This document shows positions 46,907-60,100 of a stretch of DNA of 64,000 nucleotides, one piece after another. The notes below the pieces were generated by a model. The model saw only the letters and a program-made list of their open reading frames with translations, searched no databases and had not been told where the DNA came from. Source of the stretch: Paraphysomonas bandaiensis (lineage: Eukaryota > Chrysophyceae); the NCBI GenBank assembly GCA_965644295.1, contig CBFFRP010000041.1, positions 248,001 through 312,000 on the forward strand, in the 5' to 3' direction. A program made the translations under genes and the position numbers. Positions within the stretch are counted from its first letter, which is position 1. Every line of letters begins with the position of its first letter.

Positions 46907-48517
46907 TCATTTATTGTTCTGTACATAATTAGGAGAGGTACAATGGTGACTTGGCATGGACTTGTCAGGTAGCTGAGAATTTCCAGGTGAGGGAGGTGGA
47001 GGTGGTGGCCCGGAAGGAGGAGGTGGAGGCGGACGAAATTTACGGTACTGCGAGTTCCTCCAACTTGTCTTTTTCCTGTCGTGACCTGTTGAAGTTGATA
47101 AACCATTCACGCTCACTGCATTCCGGTCCCTACAACTAACGGAAGTCACTTCTGTCTCCCGGCAGGTGACAGGGTCCACTCCATCACAAGTTCCGGCTAT
47201 TGTGGTTGGTACCAAAGGCAGACGATAGGGTGGCAGCGTGCCACCGTCCGCAGTAAAAAATACGTGATCCATCGCAGCTGCGGCACTTATACGCTGTAAA
47301 ACGAACAAAGTTATCATCTATGTTATACTGATATCATCTCACCTCATCAGGATTAAGACAGAGTAATTCTTCCAGTAGTAGAATGACATTGGCGGGGAAT
47401 TTTTCAAACCGCTCTCGAATACGACAAGGATACTCTTTCGATATCTGATATTTCTCCCACCCTTCGCACAGCTTAAGCCGATCTGCTGCTGAACCAGTAG
47501 GACTTCCACACAGTTCATACACAGCCTCTAGTTGATCGATTTCTTTCTTTGGACGCCCCGGCCAAATAATGTCTCTTGTCATCATCTCCACCATCACACA
47601 TCTGAAACGGCAAGAAATGTCGTAAGGCTTCAATCTTTGACAACAAAGCTGGTAGCTTACCCCACTGACCACATATCTACCTCGGGCCCGTATCGTCTGG
47701 ATTCTAATAACAATTCTGGGCAGCGATACCAAAGCGTGACCACTGTGCCAGTCATCCTACAGGCACTCTTTAAAAATGGAAGAAGAAAGACACATGGAAT
47801 CGAGCTATCATACCTTTGGGAGTTGCAGAGGTATGACCTCGCCAGTCCCCAGTCAGCTATTTTAAGCCTATTATCCCTACCGATTAAAATGTTTGCGCCC
47901 TTTATATCTCGATGCAAAATTTTATGCTGGTGCATATATTTTACTCCAGAAAGGAGTTGCTTTGCATAGCACCGAATATGATCATGTGATAGAGTCTGGA
48001 ATTAGACATCAATAGATGAGCACATGATAAATACATTGTACACATAAGACGCGCTACCATGTGTTTAGATGCTATCAGGGTACTCAAGTTAAAGTCCATT
48101 AACTCTAAAACCATAAATACTGCCCCTTCTTCTATTCCATGACCAGCATTCCTTGAGTCTAAGCAACAAAATGAATCGCTAATACAACGACATCAAACCA
48201 TACCCTCATCACATGACAGTATTTCTAACAAGCTGATTATATTTTCATGTTTGATGGATTTTAGTATCTTGATTTCTCTCATGGCGGTGACTGGGAACCC
48301 ATGTTTCTCCGTCTTCATCTTCACCATCTTAAGCGCCACACTCTTGTGTGTAGTGCGGTCGGTTGCGCGGAACACTGCCCCGTATACGCCGGACCCTATC
48401 TCCTTATCGATGTTCATGCAGCTCACATCACGTGTATCTGTTGACGGGTCATGTCAGATACGCATATATCATGTGAGTTATCATACATCTCCTACGCTTA
48501 TTTCTGGAGTCGTCCAT
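46907..48517 (-). CDS. Cyclin-dependent-type protein kinase with PVTAMRE helix and DWG motif
   Basis: Seven exons (48517-48496, 48437-48204, 48158-48058, 47995-47814, 47756-47661, 47601-47343, 47293-46907) join in frame to 426 residues. Kinase core: Gly loop IGSGVYGAVF, VALKMVKM (catalytic Lys), PVTAMREIKIL (the PITALRE/PITAIRE position of transcriptional CDKs CDK9 and CDK12), HRDIKGANIL, activation-segment start ADWGLAR, then TVVTLWYRCPELLL and DMWSVGCVMVEMM. The DFG motif is DWG, the form found in CK2. No Thr at the usual T-loop position before VVTLWYR could be excluded (MTGTVVTLW). The C-terminal 110 residues form a polar tail with a proline run (about 373-396). Role inferred: phosphorylation of the RNA polymerase II CTD or a cell-cycle role. 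Head-to-head with the SnoaL-like gene. Confidence 0.88.
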
Positions 48518-48825
48518 ACCAGTAAATGACCGCAGCTAACTGTAACAATAAACAAATAGGTGGACTGATGTATAGACGGAGCAGTGGGGTTTAATGCTGT
48601 GTATGTATGATAGAATAGATATGCATGAGGTCAGAGTGTTGAGTACGCGTTTACTTGTACAGTAACATTGTACTGATGTACATCCAGCAGTACTGCGGTA
48701 CAGTGCAGTGTGACCCGCGGTACTACGACGTACTGCTGTATTTGTGTGTTTCTATCGTGTGTGGTTGGTCATCTAGACTTCTTGCGAGTCGTACTGTGCG
48801 TATTCTATACCTACAGCAGTATATA

Positions 48826-48887
48826 CCAGTGTCATACAACATATCCATATACAGAGCAGCGCAGAAGATACAGTTGTATGACACTGG
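48826..48887. repeat. 15-bp perfect hairpin in a divergent promoter region
   Basis: CCAGTGTCATACAAC (48826-48840) is mirrored exactly at 48873-48887 across a 32-nt loop. It lies between the CDK and SnoaL-like start codons, where it could be transcribed or act as a protein-binding palindrome. Confidence 0.5.
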
Positions 48888-48989
48888 CGGTCTAACGTGA
48901 CGTTGAGCGATATATACATGCATGTTATGCTCAGAGTTACATTTGCTCAGGCCCTGATACATTTGCACTATATATATCACTGACCTACA

Positions 48990-49558
48990 ATGATGAGATT
49001 CATTCCCCGTAGTACCTCATCCTTTATGATGAGTAAGTGGTATGGTGCACAGGCCAGGAAGGTACATTCTAAGAATATCTCTGCTTGTCGACATGAGATA
49101 GTGAATATCATGCACGAATTTATGTGGTGTATTGATAAAAACGAACCAGAGAGGTTTGCCGATCTGTTCACCGATACTGGTACTGTACTAATTGCAAAGA
49201 CTGGAACCAGTATTACTGGGAGGGACAACCTAATGGAGTTATGCTCTGGACTACATCAGCGATTCGCTCCTGCATTGCATTTTGTAAGTCATCGTATCAT
49301 CTTTTCCTTTGTTGTCATATATCTGTAATTTAGGAATCTAATATTGTGCTTGACATTTCTTGCGATTCGAGTGCCAGCAATAAATCCTATTGGTATGCAG
49401 TGCTTGGCGGAGATATCATTTCCACGGGATTCCACTACGACCAATTTGCAACAACAACCGATATTAATGGTAATCTTGTTTGGAAATTTAATCATCGTAT
49501 CGTGGAACATCACTGGACGAAGAGTGGGGGCCATGAAAACTACAAACAACATGAATAA
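48990..49558 (+). CDS. SnoaL/NTF2-like fold protein
   Basis: Two exons (48990-49283, 49334-49558, 50-nt intron) give 172 residues. The layout matches the SnoaL-like alpha+beta barrel: a long helix with a following NEPERFADLFTDTGTVLIA (helix, then the DLF..DG type turn), TGRDNLMEL, then beta strands YWYAVLGGDIIS and the closing FHYDQFATTTD. NGNLVWKFNHRIVEHHW is the conserved W..R..E..W strand. Function unknown: the fold is used by enzymes and by binding proteins alike. Start: first of two consecutive ATGs, with an N-terminal segment MMRFIPRSTSSFMMSKWYG that may be an organellar targeting peptide. Head-to-head with the CDK gene across 472 bp. Confidence 0.7.
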
Positions 49559-51033
49559 TGGCTCTAAACGTTACTGCAATACACTATAGAATCTGTAGAA
49601 GTGATAGAAACATGTGAATAATTTTATGGCTAGGTATTTAATCTAAATGATAAGTAGTTATTGTATTAGTCTTCAAGCGCTTACTACTCAAACACGGTGC
49701 CTTCTGCGTAACACGTAGTCACATCGGTTATGGGTTTTGACAGCATATGCACACAGGTATATCGTTGAGTACTTGAGGACATGACATCGATTTTATACAT
49801 ACACATGACACATGTACAAGGATACGTTGTAGTGCAATATAATAGGACTAAATGATAAGAAACGAGAAAATCTAATTTATACAGGAGAAAGAAAAGATAT
49901 TACATTTGTGTAACCTCAGAATGTCACATTTACAATGGTATAATAATTTCCTCGCGTGTTCACAAGACTTAAAAGGGACTCAGGAGATGAGCGGAGACGC
50001 TAGTACGATCATGGATATTGGAGGGACGAACAGAAGACAGATCTGTCGGAACAGATTTAAATGAAGGGAAGGCATTTCCGGTTATGAGGAGCCGGATTAC
50101 GCTGCCTTCATGTAGAGATTTACCTGTTAAAATGGAATAGAGAATAGAGTGTCTGAATTTGCAAAATCTGCACTATTTGGGGGAAAGCCGGCGACTTTTG
50201 CTGAATATTTTGGGAAGTGTGAAATCAGAGTGAGCGGAGTAATATAGGCACTAATCGAAACTGTTTTAATGTACCAGTTGATCAGACATCGACAAATATG
50301 GTCGAGTAGACTTCCTGAAAAGTAGCTGTCAGTATATAGGCGCCAACATCGTCTGACAGCATTGGACGTTGTCATATTGTATCATACAGAAGAAAACTAT
50401 GTTCCTGCTGCGCGAGTACAAAGGTGGATGTTTATGCACCCCCGACAGCCCACGTGAGTGCACTAAGCGAATCATGTAACTTGTTATTTGGTCACGCAAC
50501 AGTACAGCCGCAGCACAATACGGTCTATGCATGTATATGTGTGTGGGTGTTCTGTATGTGTGTGTGTGTATCTGCTGCGGTATTATTCATATGATCATAC
50601 GAGTCTCTCTCCTCATGAGGAGCACACACCACTATACACCACTATGACCACACACTGTTGATAGTCCTCACTCGTGTCTGTGAGTAGAGGCAGCAGCAGA
50701 GCCTCTGAATCATGTACTCATATATGCATATATCCACATCACATTCACTTCGAAGTCACTCACAGGAGCACTCTCATAATGGTAGACAACTGTCCAGTTT
50801 ATGTGGGAAACCCCAGGTTTGTTGGAGAAACCATCCAGTAAAACCATGGTTTTATAGTCAGAAGCCTTATGCATGTACAGCAGTATGTACATGTATGTGT
50901 GTGTGTGTATGTATGTACAGTATACTGTGAGTGTAGGAGGAGCTCGAGCGGGTGTTGTATTGGAGGATTTCAGAGTGGGTTGCGGTGTTGAGGTGGAATA
51001 TATGCAGCTGTTTTCTTTAATTGAGAGTGTTGC
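49559..51033. other. Intergenic, no gene recognised
   Basis: Contains short CA/TG-rich microsatellites (near 50540-50575 and 50890-50925). Open frames on the minus strand at 50127-50532 and 50710-51141 have no recognisable features. Confidence 0.35.
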
Positions 51034-52305
51034 ATGAAGTGTTTGTTGTTGTTTTTGTTTCCTGTGTTGTGTGTGTGTATATATGGGGATGGTCGAGTGG
51101 GGCTGTCGCCTGTTATCGGAGTGCCTCATACATTCGCCCAATACATCATCGATAAGTTTAACTCAGATGAGAATGAGAGGATGGCGGAGGCTTTGTCTCG
51201 CACAGGCTCAAAGACTATTGATCGGTGGACGGCGAGCAGCAGTCCGTTTATAACGGGTAACGGGTTCCGTCAGCTGTGCTTCCCTCATGTTATCGATAAG
51301 GCGGGGGGGAGGTGCAATGTGTCTACGGCTATCATGCAGGCTGTTCCGAGTGGTATGTTTATATTGTTATGTGAGATGGAGTGACTTGTAGCTGTTAGGG
51401 AAGTGCCTGTACATAACATCAGACTGTATGGGTAAGGTTATCAATGAATTTCTCCCAACTGTTCGCAATAAGATTACGCTTGTGGTTCACAATGGCGATC
51501 AATCTGTGCCTGACGGCCAGACTGATAAGCAGCTAGGTTGGTGATTGCATTCGTGGCGATAGTCTGTGACTGTTTTGTAGGGTTACAGACGTGGAAGACC
51601 TTACCAACTTTACAGGCCGCTCAAGAAAACGGAAATATATTGGCTGTACACGCACAAAATCTTTGGTGGACCGATTGGCGTACTATTCCGCGGCCTTCCT
51701 GGCTTCATTGTCTTCCGATTGGTTTGGAAAATAGAGGTTGGTCAAAAGGAGGCAATTTGGTCAATTACATCAACATGATTCGGGAGGTAGTTCTAGGTCG
51801 TCCTGCGGACTACCACCTGCATAGTCGTCCTTTGCTTCTAGTTGCCTTCTCCCCCAAAAGAATATCCCCAGACAGGAAGACAGCTCTAGACGCTCTTGCC
51901 CTAAACGCGGCTGGTACCTCTGTTCCCTTCTACAATCGCACTGCCCTCCCACATGGCCATTGGTTGCAGGCTATAGGACTTCACCGGTTTACGCTTTGCC
52001 CCTTCGGGCATGGACTTGACACGCACCGACTGTGGGAAGTTTTACTGATGGGTGGCGTGCCAGTTGTGCGCCGTAGCTCTATAACCTCTTGTCTGGATGA
52101 CTCAGACAACCAGTTAGGAGATGTTATAAGAGGCTCTTTGCCAATTGTGGTTGTAGACTCATGGTCTGATGTCACGAAAGAGTTTTTGGAAACCAAATGG
52201 GTTGAACTAAGTTCACCTCGGGAACCTGGTCGAGAATGGGACTACAGCAGAATTATACTGTCTCACTGGGAGAAGCGTATACTCAGTGGCCACAGAAGAG
52301 TTTAG
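51034..52305 (+). CDS. Secretory-pathway glycosyltransferase-like protein
   Basis: Three exons (51034-51352, 51423-51536, 51581-52305) give 385 residues. Residues 1-18 (MKCLLLFLFPVLCVCIYG) form a signal peptide or short anchor. Residues 115-145 hold KITLVVHNGDQSVPDG, as in Golgi glycosyltransferases of the exostosin/fucosyltransferase-like type. The C-terminal half has RFTLCPFGHGLDTHRLWEVL, GGVPVVRRSS and LPIVVVDSWSDVTKEFL, the donor-site signature in which a Glu/Asp-rich loop (CP.G.G.DTHR.WE) binds the nucleotide sugar. The acceptor and sugar specificity cannot be told. The second donor site (GTTGGT) is weak but both introns preserve phase. The protein is shorter than multi-domain exostosins. 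Confidence 0.75.
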
Positions 52306-52707
52306 AGAAGTAGTACGTAGACACAGATTGATTTTTTAGGGTTAGATTGAAATGTTGATGTTTGTGCGCGCAAATCGGAATCTTTGGGATGAGACTATAG
52401 CTCAGAAAGTTATTCTAAAATTTAGCAATAGAATTAAATTGCAATGCGATTAATTGAATGCTTGATTAATAATTGCAATTACTGTTGTTGGATATCTGTC
52501 ACCATCATTTCCAATTTATTGTTACGCAAGCCTCGCGAGTGCAGTGTAGTAGGTATGTGATTATAATGCCATTACCATGAATGGTTACCAGGCCCTGACG
52601 TAGGTACCACGTATGAATAGCAGTTGATCACTTAGTAGTGATGTTTCAACCAAACTATCGACATGTGTAAAATCACTTCTCCACTAAGAGCGACAGTGAG
52701 TGCACAC
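52306..52707. other. Intergenic with dispersed-repeat copy
   Basis: Carries the inverted copy (52561-52601) of the 40-bp block at 33341-33384. No gene. Confidence 0.4.
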
Positions 52708-52749
52708 TTGGTGCTTGCGGTGACGCACATGCAGCTTTCGCACTATCAC

Positions 52750-53670
52750 TCAAAGCAAACGCAGTGAGCAATATGTTCTCGAATGAAGTGATATCGAATT
52801 GCGATATTTTCGTACGGCAATGATGACTGCACCTTTATTATCGCACCAAATAGTTGTGGAGAATGGAAGTTTGAAACCAATTTCTGATAATAAAGAGCGT
52901 AGCCGTACTGACGATAAGGCCATATAGTCTTCAGTAGACGACAGTGCCACTGTTGTCTGTAATCGAGATTGCCATGATATAAGACAATTACCTATGAAAA
53001 ATGTAAAAGCTGTAGAGGACCGTCGAGTGTGGTGACATCGCGTGTTATCCTGACAATGTTATGTGGGATCAATGATTGTATTCATGCAAATCATAATTGA
53101 ATGAGAGCAACATTGGTGAATGAATTGGTTTACAATTAGACATATTGATTTTTTTCAGTAGTTTGGTGACATATTGTTCCTGACTTAGAGTCGTGATATT
53201 CATATCGAAGTCCTGGTGAATGGAAATGCCTAAACAATAATCTAAGAGTCCGAGATCCGTAATTTCGAACTTCTTGGCTAGACAGTTTTTGAAGTCTTGA
53301 ATATCAGTGTCTAATGCAGATGCGATGATAATGTCATCAACAATAATGGCGATGAACATAATCTTGCCATCGATCTGTTTTTTTTAATATACAAGGATCA
53401 GATATTAGTCTTGTTAAAGTTTTTGATCGAGAATTATTATGTTTACACACAATTGCTTTGAGTTCCATGTACTCTTCGGTATACCGTTCAATGTCTGCAG
53501 CTGAATCGGGTCATCGAGTTCAATGAGGCGCGCGGTATGACCATTGTTGTCTACTAGGCCACGGTACGCTGCATACATTGAACGGTATACCAAAGAGTAC
53601 ACGGAATCCAAAGCAATCGTTTGTAGACATATTAATTCTCGACCAAAAGCTTTACCAAACAAATCCAGCG
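52750..53670 (-). pseudogene. Ty1/copia retrotransposon remnant (reverse transcriptase and RNase H)
   Basis: Reading the minus strand, a weak RT block precedes YGLKQ-like sequence (NGIPKSTWNSKQL) near 53480. After one or two frameshifts come the RT catalytic segment FIAIIVDDIIIAS (VDD) and TDLGLLDYCLGI, followed further on by RSSTAFTFFIGNCLISW and VALSSTEDYMALSS and FSTTIWCDNKGAVIIA of copia RNase H. No integrase, gag or clear long terminal repeats were found. Position 52708-52737, just downstream, matches 379-408. The element is inactive through frameshifts and an inserted inverted repeat. Confidence 0.85.
53465..53604. repeat. Long inverted repeat inside the copia remnant
   Basis: Arms 53465-53500 and 53569-53604 match in inverted orientation at about 33 of 36 positions (core GGTATACCGTTCAATGT), around a 68-nt loop. 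The repeated piece is copia-derived coding sequence, so it records an inverted duplication during decay. Confidence 0.6.
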
Positions 53671-54156
53671 AATCAGATCGAGACCTCGATATAGTTAATG
53701 GATCTCAAGATCTCAAGTATCTTCAACAGATGCAATCATTAATTCAGTTCATAATATATTTCACTGAACATTATACTTCACATATACTATCTCATAGGAA
53801 GATTAATCTTAAAATAACTATTGCATAGTATGATATTATTAGAGAAGTCGTAGTTCAACAAGATCGTATTTTATCTATCGATTCTTTCGCAAAGTACAGT
53901 TTGCAAAGATCTCATCACACAATAAACTAATATCCCTTTTAGAAACTACTGTTTTTTCTCATTTTAGTTGAATTTGAATGTGTTTTAGGTAAATAATATA
54001 CATGTGTAGCTGTAGACATTGTAGAAACAATATAAGCACACGAAAATTGAGACTACGAAAAATTACTACACACAAAATGTATTCAATTACACATTACACT
54101 TACTACGCGAAACTAATTGTTTTACAATAACAGAATAGTGACTTGATATATCGGTC
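53671..54156. other. AT-rich intergenic sequence
   Basis: No coding signal. It includes the 3' flank of the NHL/EGF gene. Confidence 0.35.
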
Positions 54157-57100
54157 TCAGTTGTGACCAAATGCACCAGTACCAGCCTGAAGTAACGACT
54201 CTTCTGATGATCTCTTGGAACGTCTTCTCTCGATCTTTGCCAACAGATATCTCTTCTGAAGTCGTCTTCGAACGAAAAACCAAAATATGAGCGCAAAGAA
54301 ACCTATAATAGAAAAGCAGAGAATGAGCGTAACACTATCTCTCTCTGTGTCTGAAGGAATAAATATCGTGTGATGGCAAGTCACAAATCTATCTAGCTCG
54401 TCCGTGTTCCCCTCGTATCCCTCTACACAATCTGTGGTACCAAAAATATACTCTGGGCCTTTCCGCACCAATACATTGCGGTAATTCCACATAGGGTCCT
54501 GCCATGCACCGTCACATTTGTTTCCCGTGGCATCACATATGGTCACATCGTAAGCCATCTTGCACAAGCAAGTGCACTGATTCGGCTGCGTGCAATTGCC
54601 ACGCTTGAATTTTCGACCGTCATACGAATGCACGTCGAAAATATCAACTATGCCACAAGGATCCGATTCGAAAGCTATCACCTTGTCCTCGAATATAGTT
54701 GGCAGCTGCGTCCTTGTGAGCGGGTCCGCAACAACCTCACAAACTGGAGTCCTACAGTCGTAGCCCGTCCACCCTTCGGCACAGGTACAAACTTCAGGGG
54801 CCGTGCAGTTACCCCCATTCGCACAACGGTAGCAACCCTCTCCTGCTGGTGCTTGGGGGAGGTCCGTGCAAAAAGGATCGTAGTATCCCTGTACACACAT
54901 TGGTATCGAACAGTCGGAACCCGTCCATCCCGTTACTCCGCGGGCTGCTTCCGTGTGCGCCATCCATAACACAGAGTCTGTTTGAACACATTCACAGTCA
55001 TCTCGAGAAGCGCATATTCCGCTGTTAAGACAGCTGGTGACCTCTCCGGAGGGCTGAAGGTGTCTGCAAAGGGGTGTGTTACAGTCATAACCCTCATACC
55101 CGTCTGTACATGAGCACAAGTCTGGACCTAAACAAGAGCCCTCATTGTAACATGCATAAATACCCTCTCCAGGTACTTCTGGCCCCTGAACCCATCCCTC
55201 TTCTCCTGGAATACCAATCATGTTCGGGTAGTTGATCCTCACGTGTCGCCCATGTTTGAGACCGTATAAAGTTCCCACGCCCTCGATATCTGACAAACCC
55301 GCATCATCCACATAGTCCCCTTGTATCCACTCTTGTACATTGCACAGAAAGAGGTCCGACGTCAGGTTACTGCGGAAGTTGTAGGAAGAGTACAGAGGGT
55401 CCTTGTCGGTGTAGTACTGTGCTTTTCCATTTCTCCTAGGCGAATGGTATTTGCCGCACAAACGGAAGTTGGCGTCGTCGTCTAAAAAGAATTCGAACTT
55501 TGATATCTCGGATCCTTTACCTGTTGTTAATGTGGGTGCTGCAGAGCAGTAGTATGTGTTTTCCGTTTGAACGGCATCTTCTTCCTCACACACGTAACAG
55601 TCGTATTCGTCGTTGGGATAAGAGAAACAACAGCCGGTGCTTAACACATCGAAACCGCAACCTGTCTGGAAACTCCTGCCATCATTACTGGTAACTTCAA
55701 CATCGAACACCGGACATCTCGGAAGGACATTCCCGCCTTCTACACACTCAAGGAGGTTATCACCTCCATGACCCCCAAGTGTCTGAAAGTTAGCTGTGTC
55801 CGTCCGCTCTGTATTAAGGAGAAACTTTTCGGCTTGCACGCATATAGGAATAGAGCAGTCATAACCAGTCCACCCCGTGTCCTGAGGGTCGCCATTTGGT
55901 TTCCTAAAAAGCGGTCTACCTCCTCCATTCCTACCGTCTCGCTGTTCATTGGGCCATTGTCTACACTGGCATGTATCAGGAGCAACGCACACCCCCCCAT
56001 TTTGACACTCTTGCGCACATATTGGGATCGAGCAGTCAAAACCCTCCCAGCCCTTTTCACAAGTACAAGTTTCTGGGAAAGTACAGTTCCCATTGTGTTG
56101 ACACTCGAAGTGGCATACTGGAGTTCGACAGTCGTATCCCTGCCATCCTTCCGCACAACGGCACTTATTGGGGCCCTCACAAGTACCGTTATTGAAGCAC
56201 CCTCTAACGACTTCGTTCACGCATTCACCACCAGCAGCCACCCAGCGGCCAAGAGAAGTCACTTTGAACACGTCGTACGACACACGCGAGCGAAAGGCCA
56301 AATCAGGATCCTGGACAAAGACATCAAATCGCTCGGATTGCAAATCAAAGTCCTTGCTCGAGTCGGAGCAGTTTCGATCGAACTCCATGATACATGTGCC
56401 ATACTCCCAAATATTATATGTACGATTCCATACTCCAAAGACACGGTACCCTTCGTTGGTGTACATATAAGTGATATTCTCGACATTGGTAACATATATC
56501 CTAGACTTTTGGTGCAGTGGAGGCCACTCCATTCCAGTCCAGTTTGTGTACGTATGACCATCTCGCTCAACTTTTGGGTTCATATAACGCGAGTAATAAT
56601 TGGGATGAGAGTGGACATAATCTCTATTCTCCCAGTCAGTCATGGCTCGAACTGAACACCTGTACCCGCCTTGCTTAGTTTCCACACGATACAAGTTCGT
56701 CCAGTCAGCCGGTCCCAGATATCTCTCTCCTCCATGATCCCGAATTTCCCAACCAATGAAGGACTGGTTATGATATGTTTCCCACTGCATTGTGTAATTA
56801 GGATTGGAATATGGCCACGCCAGGCGGTATGAGTTATTTCCCATAAAGGGTAAAAAGTATCTTAGCTCATCGTCCGTCTCAAGACCACTTACAAATTTGG
56901 TTTGATCTTCAAAGTAATATCCTTGTTCACAAATAGGTGTCCGACAGTCGAATCCCATCCATCCTTCAGCGCACTCGCAAACATCCGGAGCGGTGCAGTT
57001 ACCTCCATTCGCACAGGCGTACACTCCTTGAGACATATTTAACCACTGCACATATGCAATCTGCCGGTCTGGAGTGTATTCCCACGGCCCCGTATGACCC

Positions 57101-60100
57101 TTGGTAGGCGTTTCGTATCCACGCCAAGGGTTCAGCACATTCGATGTATATTTCGCATTGGGGGCATAACGACGGACACCGGTAGTTGTATTGTCGGCAT
57201 ACAACAGTTCGAATGGAAGAATATAGTCGATTGGAAGCTCAATTTGCATACAACGCGTTGGTCGTGTCTTTCGGCCTGTTATTCGCCTCCATTCCCCTCC
57301 GGACGGCAGCTCTATGACTAACCGCTCAATGTCGTCTTGGTAACATTCAAACTCATTCGTAGCATTACACCAGGTCTCAAGGTTACATGGTCTATAAAGT
57401 GGCCAATGTTGTAAATTTGTGCTATACAGATGGTTCGGGAACTGTGTTGGGTTTTTCTTAAAGTATCCCTGAGTGCATACCGGGACGGAGCAATCATAAT
57501 TAATCCACTGGGGAGGACATATACAAGTGTTAGGGGCAACACAGTATCCGCCGTTCATACAGGTCTGTTCACAGACAGGTATGCGGCAGTCATCTCCGGT
57601 CCAGTCCGTGGGACATACACACACATTAGGAGCGGTACAGTTGCCTCCGTTGGCGCACGTTCTGGAGCACACAGGGGTGGTGCAGTTGGTATCGAACCAC
57701 CCATCTGCACAACTGCATGTATCAGGAGCTGAACATGTGCCACCATTGTAGCACTCCTGGATACACTGTGGAACATCACAGTTAGGTCCTTCGTATCCCG
57801 GTTTGCAGGTACAAGTATCTGGCGAAGTGCAGAGCTCATTTTCTGAACACGGGCTGGTGCAGTGAGGGACTGTACAGTCTATACCGGACCAGCCTGGCTG
57901 GCACATACAGGTGTCTTGCTTCACACAAACACCACCATTCTCACATATCTGAGTGCAGACAGCCGAGAGACCACGTATCATGTTGTTGCCAGAGTCAGCA
58001 ATGTAGAGAAAAGTACCATTGGTAATGATGGATTTTATATTGGCTGCAACTCCTTGAGGCTTGTCAAAGAATGCGCCCTGGGCAGGCTGAGAGTCCCCAT
58101 AAGCACATCCGATGTCCAAATGCGCAGTGGGGTGACCAGATATGGTGTGCACCATTACAACAGACACTTCTGTCGGGGCAATACTGAAAATGCGCTCCTC
58201 GTCCGCGCTCATGTCAAGTGACGTGATTCCATTCCTGGTGGTGCTCTTGTTGTAGGCATCTCCTGATCCATGGATGTAGAAGTAACGCTGAAAAGTTACT
58301 CGGATGTACCCACCGACAGCATCATCAATCACACCATCATGGACCGCGGCCCGACACACACTGGAATCATCGGAGTACCACTCATTGCCAGCGATAGGAT
58401 ATGAGGTACCGCTACCACAGCTACTCGGGCAATAAACAATAACCACCCCGCCTTGTTCACTGTCCTCGTTCACATAACTTCTCTCGTCGTCAATTACCAA
58501 GTTGTCCCCAGTCAAATTAAGTGAGCGCTTGTCCAGCTTCTCCACTGGAGGCACGCCTACACAGTTTTTAATGTACTTTCCATGATCCTTATGTGGGTCC
58601 CTCTCATTCGGCCAATCATTAGAATATAAGAAATTAGCCTCAGCATGTGATATCTTTCTTCCAATGTCGTCAAAGGGCATATCGTAACTAACACATCCAG
58701 AGGGACGCATGAGCTCTTTCGCCATAACCTCGCACCCAATCTCCGGAGCAACCAGAGGCATTGGTGTTATACGGCGAACTTTACACGAGGCAGTATCCAC
58801 CACATAAGCAATGTTGTCCTCCGTCACTATAACGCCTGCGGGGTTGAAGAAGGTACTCTCATCCCCCGGCCCATCATCATATCCCTGGAAAGAATTCCCT
58901 GCTACCGTAGATACTCGGCCCATAGACCGGATTGTGTATATCTCAGTCTCAACAGATGGTAACTCAATTAGGCGGATACGATGTTCATCAGCCACATACA
59001 CTGTATTATTCGGACCTCTTGACACGTCCACAGGATTATAGAACTGTGCATATGACAAGTTTCCATCCCTGAAACCTGGAACCCCGATGAGACAGGGTGG
59101 AGGGCATCCACCTACTGGGTTGCCGTCTTCATCTGCAGGACCGTTTGCGATTTCACCAGCAAGGGTATACGTGGTACCGTTATTGAGTACCCATCGAATG
59201 AGCCAGTTCCCTGTATCTGCTACAACTATATTTCCGTTATCGAGGAAAGCAACGCCTTCTGGCGCGGAGAACCTTGCCTCTAGACCCAACCCATCCGCAA
59301 ACCCGGCATAGGGAGTGGCGCGGTACTTAAAGTCAGTGGCAGAGGTCGTATCATTACCACAGAGTCCCGTCAAGCACCTCACCTTACAAGAGTACATATC
59401 TACAGCATCCACTATATCTATACGACGAATCCTGTGGTTTCCAGTGTCAGCTACAACAATGATCTTCGTCAGTGATCCGTTTATGGTGTCATACCGTACG
59501 TCCAGGCCTTTTGGTTGCGAGAACTCTGCTTTGCTACAGTCTCCGTCGGTGAAGCCTGCTTTATTAGGACCCATTCCAGCAATGGTGCTGACTGTGCCAT
59601 TAGGCATCACCATCCGAATCGCATTGTTATCTGTGTCCGCCACGTAGACGATGCCGTACTCGTCCACTGCTACACCCTCCGGGTGAAAGAACCGGGCTTC
59701 CGTAGCGTTTCCGTCTTCAAATCCCGCGTCTCCACTGCCAGCCAGTGTAAACGAAAAGCCCTGTGGATTAAAGCTGGGAGTAATGTCGTTTTCTGGGCTT
59801 ATGGTACAATCCACCCCAGACTCAATGGCTTCGGCACATGTTTTCGGGTACTCCCATAGGTCTACCTTGCCATCATTTGGCCACCTAGGTTGACCATCGT
59901 AAAAGTCGATAATCGTTCTATTGGCCACAGGCCGAGCTACGGCAGGTGCTGAGAATCCGTGACCAAAGCAGCGGACAGTACAATCGGAGAAATTCGTGTT
60001 CGATGGAAGTAGACAGTGGCCGCCGCTAGTTAAGACACAGAAGTGCGTCACACTGGAATTTCCATAGTCTCTGCGATGACCCCCGCCCACTGGCCACGCT

